A stretch of DNA of 64,000 nucleotides. Source: Chaetoceros tenuissimus (lineage: Eukaryota > Bacillariophyta > Thalassiosirophyceae > Chaetocerotales > Chaetocerotaceae). Numbering within the stretch: position 1 is the first letter of the stretch; each line of letters begins with the position of its first letter. Of this stretch, positions 41,441 to 51,103 are shown piece by piece. A model generated the notes under the pieces. It ran no database searches. It was not told the origin of the DNA and worked only from the letters and a program-made list of their open reading frames with translations. The position numbers and the translations under genes are program-made. The stretch covers positions 186,001-250,000 of the forward strand of contig BLLK01000022.1 in the NCBI GenBank assembly GCA_021927905.1, in the 5' to 3' direction.

Positions 41441-42292
41441 ATGATGCGCTTCTTACTACTGGTGGCGGCTGTCTTATCTCCCACATGTGATGGTTTCATT
41501 CAAAACAATTTTTCCACAATAATGAGATCATCAAGGATACTATCGAAACATATCTTGTTTTCTACAATTGATGATGATAGTCCATCTGATTACGATCCAG
41601 ATTCTCTTCTTGATCCAAATTTAAAAGATTTTACTGTAGACACTAACGAAGAAGACGAAAGCATACGAACAGAACTCAAGCGTGAGCTACTTCTTCTTTC
41701 CAGTGTTAGCGACAGAGGCTTATTTCTATCTACAGAAGAGAAGTCTATTGTAGAAGATATCGTCACGCAATTAGAGGCCTTGAACCCTACCAGTGAGACA
41801 GCTTCTCAATCTTATGGAGTTTGGGATCTTGTCTGTACAAATACACAGGCTTTTAGGAGTAGTCCTTTCTTTCAGACCATAAGATCGGTTTTGAATGATA
41901 AGACGAGCGCTGATAATGCTTTCAACTTGCATGCAGCAGTAACATCTGTTGGTAAGGTTGGTAGAGTTCGACAAGTCATTCAAGAGAACGGGAAATTCAC
42001 ATCTGAAGTTGATTTAGAAGTAGGTTTTTTACCAGTTAGGGTTAGGGTTATTACCAACGCTTTTTTCGAAATCATTGGAGCTGAGCAATGGGAATTGTCC
42101 ATCGATAGCACCATAGTCAAAAAAAGTAATATTCCATTGCTTGATGAAATGCCAAATGTACCAGTCGGTGATTTTTACAATAGGGTTAGAGGAAGTATTC
42201 CAACAGTATACTTGAAAACTTACTACGTTGACGATAGTGTACGAATCACAAGAGACGTGGACGATAATTTCTATGTTTTTGTTCGAGCTTGA
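41441..42292 (+). CDS. Plastid fibrillin (PAP/plastoglobulin family)
   Basis: The protein has 283 residues in one exon. MMRFLLLVAAVLSPTCDG is a signal peptide followed by FIQNN, again a Phe at the junction, so plastid import is likely. The core matches PAP_fibrillin: ELLLLSSVSDRGLFLS, IVTQLEALNPT, YGVWDLVCTNTQAFRSSPFF, and near the C-terminus NRVRGSIPTVYLKTYYVDDS plus VRITRDVDDNFYVFVR. Fibrillins bind lipids in plastoglobules and thylakoids and shield against light stress. A double TTAGGG in the coding sequence (42036-42050) is chance within codons. An E2F pair lies upstream. Confidence 0.88.
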   Translation: MMRFLLLVAAVLSPTCDGFIQNNFSTIMRSSRILSKHILFSTIDDDSPSDYDPDSLLDPNLKDFTVDTNEEDESIRTELKRELLLLSSVSDRGLFLSTEEKSIVEDIVTQLEALNPTSETASQSYGVWDLVCTNTQAFRSSPFFQTIRSVLNDKTSADNAFNLHAAVTSVGKVGRVRQVIQENGKFTSEVDLEVGFLPVRVRVITNAFFEIIGAEQWELSIDSTIVKKSNIPLLDEMPNVPVGDFYNRVRGSIPTVYLKTYYVDDSVRITRDVDDNFYVFVRA

Positions 42293-42363
42293 AATAACTA
42301 TACTTACAAGTCACCTACAGCACAAACATCCTTTCTTATTTTGTCATCTTCATAACCATCTAT

Positions 42364-43986
42364 CTAGCTAAAGTGCCACAAATCATCACCTTCATTTCTG
42401 CCAATCATGTTACAATTCTTTTCAAGTACACCGTTAGTGCGATACATGGCCACGCAAACTACAACTGGTAATTTCGTGAAGATATTATTCTTCAACATTA
42501 AATTATTTTCCTTGTCCCTTTTGGATATTCCATGGAGCATTCTTGGACTAGTTTTCACTTTTTTATTTGACTCTTTGACATGTTCCACATTCCGTTTTTG
42601 GGGCAGATCGTAGTTACCAGTATCTGAAATATTGCTTATTGTAGGTTTTGCCTTGCTGATTCTTCCAGCTAGTTCCATTTCTTCATCTTCACGATTGACC
42701 CATTTATCCATTAGTTTTTCTCTCGTGTCTTTGCAAGAAGCGATCAGAGAGAAATGAATAATGGGAATCTTGTAGATTTCTTTCTTCTTCTTCTTGTCTA
42801 CTATTTTTTTGTCCCCCTGATCGACTTCCTTAGGGACTGAATAGTATCCTGTTAAAATCTTCTTTTCATCCACATCTACAAATGCCTTGACTAAAGATTT
42901 TGCACATTCTGGAAGTGCCTTGAAAAACTCTTTCCCATCCCTTCCGGCCCCCCAAATTATAAATCCATGCTTCCATTTTTCGTCCCTGGAAATAATTGTA
43001 TCTACAAATGCTTTTGCTCGCAGTTGCAATAGCAGTTTTCGGGGAGTTGATGCACTTTGTGACTGCCCTTCTCGATGACGATAGCTAAACAAGGGATTGA
43101 ATGTACGTATCAATTTCAATTCGCCATTGCCTGGAGAGGGTGTTTCATGGTTGAAAGGATAAAAAAGATGGGCATAAAAGAGACGTAAATCTTCAGCCAA
43201 TCTTAAAGTATCTTTTGTATCATACTTCATCCTGAGTCTGTAAACATTCTTGTTGTTCTGTCCAAACTCATCTGAATCGAAATCAGAGGTTTCAATATAC
43301 CCTCCAAGCTGATGGAATCGTTCCCGAGTCATCATCCAAGTTGGGTGCAAAAGAGTTATCTCACGAAACTTTTCTAAAGCTAGCCTATTATCGCTGAGAC
43401 TATTTGCCCATTTACTATAATGCCAAGTTGATCCTTTCGGTATGCGATCAAATGTCGTCCCAATCAGCACGTTTGATCTTCGCTCTTTTGGAATAGCAAG
43501 CATTACCGATACTTGATTAGCAATCTTATGAGGATGCATGATATCATCTGAATCTAAAAGGCTTATAAAATAATCTTCGTCTTTTTCCAATAAGTCATGA
43601 TATTCTGGACGTAGAGATGCAGCTCTATTTCGGGCTGAACCAGCTCCTCTTGCTTTACCGTCTTCATTAGAACCTATGAAAACATGAGTACGAATGTTTG
43701 TGGCTCTTGATAAATCTCTAGACTTGTCATGATGAGCAACTAGTTTTTGTAGAATACTCCAACTATCATCATCTGACCCGTCATCATGACAAAGAATCGC
43801 AATATCGATCAGCAAATCTTTGCCAAGTGGCCGTCTTTCATAGTTGTCGATTATTTCTTTGTCTTTTGTATTAGTCACTTTCAAGTAGTCTGGTATTGAC
43901 TGAGATAAAGCACTTTCAACAGTTTCTTTAATTGTATCTGCAGAATTATGGACAGGTACTACAATGTCAACGTAAACAGTGTGCAT
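42364..43986 (-). CDS. Family 2 glycosyltransferase, B3GNTL1-like
   Basis: The protein has 540 residues from the ATG at 43986. The GT-A fold starts at once: VYVDIVVPVHNSADTIKETV, then ILCHDDGSDDDSW, KARGAGSARNRAA, and YFISLLDSDDIMHP with the metal-binding DxD. HPTWMMTRERFHQLGGY and LRLAEDLRLFYAHL are typical of eukaryotic B3GNTL1. A second conserved part, FIIWGAGRDGKEFFKALP, follows. The C-terminal ~100 residues are Lys-rich and poorly conserved. There is no signal peptide or anchor, so the enzyme is probably cytosolic, unlike Golgi GTs. The acceptor is unknown. Confidence 0.88.
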   Translation of the reverse strand: MHTVYVDIVVPVHNSADTIKETVESALSQSIPDYLKVTNTKDKEIIDNYERRPLGKDLLIDIAILCHDDGSDDDSWSILQKLVAHHDKSRDLSRATNIRTHVFIGSNEDGKARGAGSARNRAASLRPEYHDLLEKDEDYFISLLDSDDIMHPHKIANQVSVMLAIPKERRSNVLIGTTFDRIPKGSTWHYSKWANSLSDNRLALEKFREITLLHPTWMMTRERFHQLGGYIETSDFDSDEFGQNNKNVYRLRMKYDTKDTLRLAEDLRLFYAHLFYPFNHETPSPGNGELKLIRTFNPLFSYRHREGQSQSASTPRKLLLQLRAKAFVDTIISRDEKWKHGFIIWGAGRDGKEFFKALPECAKSLVKAFVDVDEKKILTGYYSVPKEVDQGDKKIVDKKKKKEIYKIPIIHFSLIASCKDTREKLMDKWVNREDEEMELAGRISKAKPTISNISDTGNYDLPQKRNVEHVKESNKKVKTSPRMLHGISKRDKENNLMLKNNIFTKLPVVVCVAMYRTNGVLEKNCNMIGRNEGDDLWHFS

Positions 43987-44833
43987 GGAATTCTTGTGAT
44001 TGTATAAGATTTACTTCAGTTCTTTTCACCCATCTAACTATGATGGATATTTGTTGTGGATATTGTGGTCTGTGAAAACGAACAGGCAGACGGCAGACGG
44101 CCGAGGCTTTCAAACAGAGTTTACATAATTACAATATTACTACTGTACGTAAGGTACGTACGTATTTGAACTGTACCAAGGGTGCCAGATTTTACATCTT
44201 TCGCACGATTGCTCTTCGAATGAGAATGACATTTACCTTAGCAAACACCAGTAAGTATGGTACCGTGTAGACCTACGTACCTAATCTTCAAGAAGGCTCT
44301 TTCAGGTTGGAAATTTTCTTGCCTCAATTTTCCACTGGAAAATTTAATCTCTTTGTACTTTGAGCTGTTCATTCACTGTTTCCTTCCTCGTATTCGAATG
44401 AAAAAGGAAATACCGTCCTAATATCCGTAGCATCTATCCTTCATATAAAAGTCAAGATTTGATCATTCATCGAGTCCCATTTTATTTCGCCGCATCCTAT
44501 GTCTCCTTTTCTCAAAGAAGGAAATTGACCCCCTAAAATAGGACATAGCTTACTTTCTATTAGATTTTCATAAAGGGGGTGCCTTTGATAAAAAAGGACA
44601 AATTATTTCCCGAAGACATTTTTGCACGATCCAGTCAAACCGCACTAAATTCGAGATTATTTTGATCCGGTCCAGGGAAATTTCCCATGGCCGGTCAGAT
44701 GAAATTGATATTTTTTCGGTCAAGGAATGTTCGTTCCAGTGTTCGGTTCTTCCTCTCAACACTAATACATAACCATTCTCCCCCCAAGTAGGTGTAGCAT
44801 AAACATAACTGAAGCATTCAAAACAAATACGAT
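43987..44833. other. Intergenic region between divergent genes
   Basis: About 850 bp without a credible gene. It holds GTACGTACGTA at 44154-44164, a GCAGACGGCAGACGGCC direct repeat near 44090-44102, and a perfect palindrome GGGAAATTTCCC at 44675-44686 flanked by CCGGTC-like sequence. Confidence 0.4.
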
Positions 44834-46007
44834 ATGGAGACGCATAGTTACCCAAATCATATCAATTTCAGACCACAAACAATAGAAAGCATAATGGAAG
44901 ATAGGAAAATGAGCATTATTAATGAAGATGTGGCTTTTTCTGTCGTCTCATCTGATTCCTACGAACCTGGACCGCTCAGTTCGAAGACTGAGAAACTTTC
45001 TCCTCTACATCACCAACCTCATAATGATAACATGCATAACCAAAATGAAGAAGATTGTAGGCGAAAGTTGCGGCAGTCGATGTAAGTAATCTATTTCTAA
45101 TTCATGGTCGTCCTCTTCTTGATGCTTCTCATGGCTAACCTTCCCATCAATTTCTTCACTTCTCAGATTATGGATTTTGAAGAACTGCATGCAGGAAACA
45201 GGTCATCCAAATACGTTAGCTCATTTGGTTCGAAGAATTGATACTGCACTGTTTGAGTCATCGCAAGATTTGAATGAGTACATGGACTCTCACACTCTCG
45301 AGGCAAGGGTACGAGTGGTCCTGGATCAAATGACCTCTCAACAAACAGAACTAAAAACAAATTGTGGTAGAATATTAGCAAAACTTATGAACCATACCGA
45401 CGCCTGGATATTTAACTCACCTGTAGATCCTCAAACCCTTGGAATCAATGATTATTTTGATATTGTAGAGAATCCAATGGATCTAGGTACTATCAGGTCA
45501 CGCTTAGAATGTGACTATTACCCTGATTTCAATACCTTCGATAGAGATATAAATCTTACCTTCAACAACTGCATACGATACAATGGAGTAGAATCGCCAG
45601 TCTCTGTTATAGCCCGCAATTTCCTGGCTCTATACAAACGTGAATGCGAAAAGAGCACGCGAGACTCAAAGAAACGAAGATCAAGCTACACGAAAAGCAT
45701 ACAAACATCAGATGGACAAACAGGAGCTAATGATAGGCACATTCGAACAAGGCAGCAAAGACTTTTATTATTATTTCATGGGGCAAAGTGTGATGCTGCT
45801 TATGGTCAGTGCAGAATGTTTAGAAACTGTCACCTTTCTCAGCAACTTTGGAAGCATGTGGAGAAATGTCAGATTAGTTCATGTACGACACCACACTGTA
45901 GGTCAAGCAAGTCAGTATTGAGACACTACAAGAAGTGCAAGGGACGTGATGGCTGCTTAATATGCAAGCCTCTCGCAGAGACATTAGTTTGCACAACAAT
46001 TTCATAG
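44834..46007 (+). CDS. KIX-bromodomain-TAZ protein lacking an acetyltransferase domain
   Basis: Two exons, 44834-45081 and 45167-46007, join in phase 2 to give 362 residues. After an 80-residue acidic/Ser-rich start come a KIX-like helix bundle (HLVRRIDTALFESSQDLNEY, TLEARVRVVLDQM), a bromodomain (GRILAKLMNHTDAWIFNSP, NPMDLGTIRSRL, NNCIRYNGVESP), and a TAZ finger (RQQRLLLLFHGAKCDAAYGQ, HCRSSKSVLRHYKKC, CLICKPL). The protein stops there: no PHD, KAT11 or ZZ. The order KIX, bromodomain, TAZ differs from p300, where TAZ precedes the bromodomain. It lies 6 kb from the full p300 gene, and the intron just before the KIX is at the same place and phase in both genes, so it is very likely a partial duplicate. 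A regulatory or competing partner is inferred. Confidence 0.85.
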
Positions 46008-46877
46008 ATCATCTTAGACATTATATACTTTATTTTCATTCAGTTTCATACATACTCGAACTCCCACTTAAAAATCAAATTTTCTTCATTTAGAAATGAA
46101 AATTATTCATCGTATGAAATTTGACAGATATGAATTTGCTTTTTCTTTACTTCGAGGCTTGTTGGTTCTCCATCTTTCACCAAGGCCCTTTTCACGTGAC
46201 CACAAGAACCCCTACGCTGAAATCAGTTGATGCCTCCAATAGAATTACTGCGAACTGCACCACTCAACGTGTAACATTATGTCCTTACTCAAACATGAGG
46301 TCATTTTTTACAAGCCAGCATGAAGACCTTTCTGGAGCTTTTTAGTAGTACGTAAAATACATACTGATCTTGTTAGACGGGTTCCAAATTCTACCCGTCA
46401 CCGCATGCGTGGTTTCATGAAGAATGCATACCGTACGTACTGTTCTACTCGTACGTAAGATTCATCGAAAAATACATACAGTACTGACGTAAGAAGAATT
46501 GAATAATTAATAATTATTGAAGAATTGAATAAATAAATTCTCGAAGTCTAAGCGATCGTACGTACATACGTACTAAGAACTAGAATGAGAAGACGTAAGT
46601 AGTAAAGATCCCTTAGGTATGATTTTATTCACGTAGTCATTGTAGTCTACAATCATTGAAGTAGATGTTTGAGCATTGATTAAAATTTGATGTTATTCAC
46701 GGAAAATGCTATCGCTTGGCCAAGCAAGGAGTGTACAGATCATATGTTCACTTTAAAGTACCCACACTACCCCCAATTTTTTACAATTCAGTTCCAATTT
46801 GAGAATATTCGTTTCTTGCTTTGAAGAGAAAAACTGAAAGAGATTTTTATTGAGGCTGAGTAGTTCTTACTTCTACT
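46008..46877. other. Intergenic region between convergent genes
   Basis: 870 bp, AT-rich, with CGTACGTAC at 46432-46440, CGTACGTA near 46450 and CGTACGTACATACGTAC at 46557-46573. A frame at 46121-46345 has no supporting feature. Confidence 0.4.
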
Positions 46878-48632
46878 TTAGGCAATGTTGTAAATAGCAT
46901 TGCATGTCAGAAGAATCATAATTGGTACAATTAAAAATATCAAGAGACAGGCAAATCTTCTATCAAGACATTCTGTAAAATTTGATGAATCTCCATCTAC
47001 CTGTTCATTTTGTTGCTGCTCCAAACCTTGTTCACTTGCATTGGTTTCATTATTTGCATAGATTGGTACCAACTTTGAAATAACCAAAAACGAAGCACTT
47101 GGAAGTAGAAATCCCATAATGAGCGATAATGACCCGCCTAAGATATCCCAAACAATGTCAATGCTCTCAACAAAGGAGGCTAAAATTGCGCCTAACCAGA
47201 AAATTGCGATGGAGATGACCTTTCTCCTATATGCATTTTCACTTTTCGAATTGTTATGATCTTGTTCTGTTCCACTTAAAAGTGGTTCAATCATTGACTC
47301 ATCCAAGTCACCATTATCTGTATCTGTATCTCCTGTATGACTCTCTTCTAATGCTCTGATCACAACATCTCTACATGGCACAACAAGAATAGGGAAAGCC
47401 GCGGTGATTGTCAGTGATAGGCATATTCTACCAATCATCAACAATGAGTCATCTTCATCAAAACTAAGCAAAACATTACCTTCCACTTTTCCATCTTCAG
47501 TACAATTTCCATACATTGATCCGGAAAACCCTACAAAGAGATAAAAGGCGCAGGCTCCCCAAATACTTGATGCAAATAGTTTCTTGACTCGTGTAGGTGA
47601 TGGATTGCATAGTTCGTTATGAACAGGTAATACGTTAAAATGACACATAAAGACCGACATGATGATTGGAAGCGCGTTCAGAAAATCATGAAAGGCACCA
47701 ATAAGTCCATACTCCCGAGAAGGCACATAATTGATATATTCATACCATTCCATCTTACGCATGTCTGCATAAAGTGGTGAAAAGTTGCATTGATAGGATC
47801 GATATGTAATGCAACCTGCTACCGTCATAATTGAGAGCATTGAAATTGCACCCACTGATTCCAATGGTGTCAAATCGCGTAGTGTACATAATGGTGTAAC
47901 TAATAGTATGATGCAAAGCATGGTAAGATTGTGATGAAAGGATGGTCCTGTGTTACCATTCGCGTCTGGTCCAAAAATCATATCAGAGACTGGTAAAAGC
48001 ATATCACGTAGCAAGACTCCATATCCTACGATTGTGAAGAAGCAAATGATTGAGAGGAGCCCCATACTAAACTTTTTAGCTTTTGCTCCGAATGCATGAA
48101 ATGCTACAGATTCAAATGACTTCGTTCCTTTGTACTTTATGTTTTCTGGCCTGTCGTCCATTGGGTGCGATAAGATTGCTGCATTGATGAGAAGATGAAT
48201 GGATTGTTTGACTATAAAAGCTATGAATATGAGCAATACAGGACCTAGGAATCCTTTTCCTGCTTGGTGGAATGCCAAAGGTAGCGACAAACTACCGCCT
48301 CCAACCTGTGATGAGTTCAATGACAATGAGATTGAATATTTACTCACAATAAATGACATAGGTGTCAAGAATTCTTTTGGACTCACCATAGTTGAAAGAA
48401 TATTGAAACGAGCAGATGTAACTGTTCCTTTACGAATCATATCTTCATCGTTGATTTCAGTTTGGTCAGCTTCATTCGAATTTATATCTTGTTCCTGGTG
48501 ATCGCTGTAGTCTGGTACGTTCATTTGACCCTCAGATGAGTTGCTGACTTCATCCAAAGATTGACTGCTCATAGGACCGACACTTGATTCCTCTTCAATA
48601 TTTTGAAGCGATGACTGGGTTTCGTCTGCCAT
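46878..48632 (-). CDS. Amino acid transporter (AAAP, SLC38-like)
   Basis: The protein has 584 residues from the ATG at 48632; frame upstream of that starts only with TTG. An acidic Ser/Asn-rich N-terminus of ~90 residues leads to the first helix region with SLNSSQVGGGSLSLPLAFHQ, the AAAP signature. About eleven membrane segments follow, with VFMCHFNVLPVHNEL and SIWGACAFYLFVGFSGSMYG matching SLC38-type transporters. A long acidic loop (HTGDTDTDNGDLDESMIEPL) separates the last three helices. It is not a recent copy of the transporter at 39014-40512; the two differ in length, introns and loops. Confidence 0.88.
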   Translation of the reverse strand: MADETQSSLQNIEEESSVGPMSSQSLDEVSNSSEGQMNVPDYSDHQEQDINSNEADQTEINDEDMIRKGTVTSARFNILSTMVSPKEFLTPMSFIVSKYSISLSLNSSQVGGGSLSLPLAFHQAGKGFLGPVLLIFIAFIVKQSIHLLINAAILSHPMDDRPENIKYKGTKSFESVAFHAFGAKAKKFSMGLLSIICFFTIVGYGVLLRDMLLPVSDMIFGPDANGNTGPSFHHNLTMLCIILLVTPLCTLRDLTPLESVGAISMLSIMTVAGCITYRSYQCNFSPLYADMRKMEWYEYINYVPSREYGLIGAFHDFLNALPIIMSVFMCHFNVLPVHNELCNPSPTRVKKLFASSIWGACAFYLFVGFSGSMYGNCTEDGKVEGNVLLSFDEDDSLLMIGRICLSLTITAAFPILVVPCRDVVIRALEESHTGDTDTDNGDLDESMIEPLLSGTEQDHNNSKSENAYRRKVISIAIFWLGAILASFVESIDIVWDILGGSLSLIMGFLLPSASFLVISKLVPIYANNETNASEQGLEQQQNEQVDGDSSNFTECLDRRFACLLIFLIVPIMILLTCNAIYNIA

Positions 48633-48986
48633 ATCAGGAATACAAATTTCTATGTAAGTTATTAATTTTTTATTGTATCGGTGCTGCAACAAAAAATGGA
48701 GGTTGTAGCAGAGAAAGAAGAAGGAATCAAATCCAACAGAAAAGCCAATCAGCAATCAATCAGAATAAGAAGGAGGAAGACGACGTCTAAATTCTCAGTT
48801 CTTCTTCCAATGACGTTTGAATTGCCATCCCTATTTGGTTGGGATAAAGCCGTCATTGAGTGTTGTGCATCAGTCATCAGTCTCTAGGTATTTTTGGTTT
48901 TTGGTTTTGATATATTTGTTCCATAACAAGGTAGACCATACTTGGCGTTTTGTACTTCATATTAGTTCAAACCAAAGCAAAGAGAC
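48633..48986. other. Divergent promoter region
   Basis: 350 bp between the transporter (-) and the LYRM2-like gene (+). Short frames here are not credible and no motif stands out. Confidence 0.35.
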
Positions 48987-49397
48987 ATGTCATCCAACAA
49001 TATAGGCCGTGCATTTGTACAAAGGACGCGGGGATCTAGATCGCGGAAAGGAAAATCTCTGGAGAACGTGCCATCACTCAAAGAATTTGTACATAGGCAA
49101 TCAGTAGTAAGACAATACAGGGGTTTCTTACGTGCTGTGAAGAAATTAAATGATGCAACATTTGAAGAACAGGGAAGAAACGAGGTTCGCCAACAATTTG
49201 ACTCTTTGAAATATGAGACTGATAAAATAACAATATCAATGGCGGTCAAAGAGGGAGAAAGGAAACTAAAGGAGTTGAAAAGTTTGGTTGGTTACACGGA
49301 TAATAATGCACAATATGATGATGATTCATGGTTGAATATTAAAGACGAAGACGACCCAAGAGGTCGCGTTGGAGAGGATTGGCCCTGGAGCAAATGA
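48987..49397 (+). CDS. LYR-motif protein, LYRM2-like
   Basis: The protein has 136 residues in one exon. SLKEFVHRQSVVRQYRGFLR matches the start of LYRM2, with QYR in place of the LYR tripeptide. NEVRQQFDSLKYETD and ISMAVKEGERKLKELKSL complete the family's three-helix pattern. LYRM proteins bind mitochondrial acyl-carrier protein and help assemble respiratory complexes or Fe-S clusters; LYRM2 is linked to complex I. An Arg/Ser-rich N-terminus could be a mitochondrial signal. The acidic C-terminal extension ending WPWSK is not part of the domain. Confidence 0.8.
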   Translation: MSSNNIGRAFVQRTRGSRSRKGKSLENVPSLKEFVHRQSVVRQYRGFLRAVKKLNDATFEEQGRNEVRQQFDSLKYETDKITISMAVKEGERKLKELKSLVGYTDNNAQYDDDSWLNIKDEDDPRGRVGEDWPWSK

Positions 49398-49505
49398 ATG
49401 CAGTAATTGATTGTATACGTGCCAAGTTTGAAGAAAAAACTAAGAAACATAGGTGCATGATGTCCTTTAAAAAGAAGAATCTTTCATTACATTAGTATTT
49501 CATTA

Positions 49506-50822
49506 TTAGACTGAAAGTGATACAAATGACAGACCTGTATTTTTCCAAAATACATTTGATAGGATTTCATCAACCTCTTGCTGTTTGCTGAGTTCAGTAT
49601 CCCCATCTTTCTCCTGAGAAAGAAATGGAGGCTGAGCCAGATAGAATGCATTCGACGATTCATATCTTGACTTACTTGTCAATGGTTTTGTTCCACTCAC
49701 TGGTCGATTGACAAGCCATTTTTCATCCACTAATAGCGAGGTTTCCTCTTCTGTTTCTCTAACAGCGCAGTCAAATGTATACTCGCCCATGTGGCGTTTG
49801 CCACCTGGAAGATCAATTACGTATACATTTCTTTGATATTTCCCATCCCCCTTTACATCTTTATTTATCATCACAAAGAGATACTTGTATTGTTCAAAGT
49901 TGGCATCTATTCCACTAAAGATTCCCAACATTGTTTCCAAATGATGCCCAAACTCTATTCTATCCTCATCTGTAATGTTGATGTTTTGTTCATTCATGCA
50001 TTGTTTCAATTCCTGAAACGATTCCAAATCTCTATTGGAAATCCTTCCTTTTTGTTTACTTGGGCTGATATGTTTTTGCAGCAAAATTCGGGGTAAAATA
50101 CAAACATAGTCTGCATGGTCATGATGGAGATCCTTTTCTTCCTGAAGTTTCAACTCTCTTGCTTCAATAGCCAATTTTGTCACCCTTTTCATGTTTCTGA
50201 AATCAGAAGAAGCAATCGCAAGAAATCCATTCTGCTGAACTTCCAATAGGCATGCTGCACAAGATACTTTCACTTTCTGCGGGTTTTCATTTGAAGGAAA
50301 AATCAATTCTTTCAAGCGCGTTTCTTCTTTTAGTATTATATCTCTCTGTTTTGGTGACAATTTCTTTTGATGAAATATTCTTGGATCCTCCGCTAGGACC
50401 TCACTAGAAGCAAAGATTGCTTTCAAACCTTTTGAATCTGGTAGAACAAGAAAGCGCTCTTTCACTAGTTTCATCTTTTTAGCAAATGAAGGTTCTTGTT
50501 GTTGATCTGTCGGATCTTCCTTCTGTAGTTGTTGAATGATGTTTGATATCTTTGGGCACCTACAATCTCTCTTATGAACTTTATATCTTTTGGCACCATC
50601 GCATGCTTTGACAAAGTCTTCAAAGTTCTCTGTGAAAACACGTATACCTTGCTTCTTGGTGTTGAAAGATTGGTGGCTACTACGTTTTGAACCTCCTCGT
50701 TTACGCCTTGTTCTTTGACTACCCTCATTATTCCAGCGCTTTGTGGTTGAATTTTTCTGCTTCAATGTTTTCTCTGTGGTCTCCATGCCTATCCTGATTG
50801 CTGGTCTCACTCTTCCCAACAT
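49506..50822 (-). CDS. Nudix-like protein with altered Nudix box
   Basis: The protein has 438 residues from the ATG at 50822. The N-terminal 60 residues are very basic (RRKRGGSKRSSH). The C-terminal part contains YQRNVYVIDLPGGKRHMGE and CAVRETEEETSLLVD, which fit GX5EX7REUXEEXGU except that Ser replaces the Gly and Thr the hydrophobic residue. The metal-binding REx2EE glutamates are kept, so hydrolase activity is possible. A CxC region (HKRDCRCPKI) and a central Lys/Glu-rich part carry no recognised domain. A nucleotide or RNA-cap substrate is a guess from the basic N-terminus. Convergent with the LYRM2-like gene. Confidence 0.6.
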   Translation of the reverse strand: MLGRVRPAIRIGMETTEKTLKQKNSTTKRWNNEGSQRTRRKRGGSKRSSHQSFNTKKQGIRVFTENFEDFVKACDGAKRYKVHKRDCRCPKISNIIQQLQKEDPTDQQQEPSFAKKMKLVKERFLVLPDSKGLKAIFASSEVLAEDPRIFHQKKLSPKQRDIILKEETRLKELIFPSNENPQKVKVSCAACLLEVQQNGFLAIASSDFRNMKRVTKLAIEARELKLQEEKDLHHDHADYVCILPRILLQKHISPSKQKGRISNRDLESFQELKQCMNEQNINITDEDRIEFGHHLETMLGIFSGIDANFEQYKYLFVMINKDVKGDGKYQRNVYVIDLPGGKRHMGEYTFDCAVRETEEETSLLVDEKWLVNRPVSGTKPLTSKSRYESSNAFYLAQPPFLSQEKDGDTELSKQQEVDEILSNVFWKNTGLSFVSLSV

Positions 50823-51103
50823 GAACTACTTTCTTCCTTTCTGTACAATTGATACTGAATAGATGTATCTTACTACTCTTGTTAGTATTGTTGAAACTCG
50901 AGCATCAACCTACCTTTTAATAGATAGGCGGTTTATCCTATTGTACTGTTCCTCCTCCACCTTTCGGTACTACCTTAAGTACGTACATAATACCTATCAC
51001 GACTCCTCCATTCTTTGTTATTTGAGTTGTATTGCATTAATACACGTACAGTACACATGTTGAAAAAAAATTAAATTATTTCCTGAGCACTGAGTGCTGA
51101 AAT

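Noticed and set aside
42036-42050. Telomere-like TTAGGGTTAGGGTTA
   Set aside because: It lies inside the fibrillin coding sequence and is explained by its codons.
46121-46345. 74-codon plus frame in a convergent intergenic region
   Set aside because: There is no signal, domain or splice evidence, and the composition matches the surrounding intergenic DNA.
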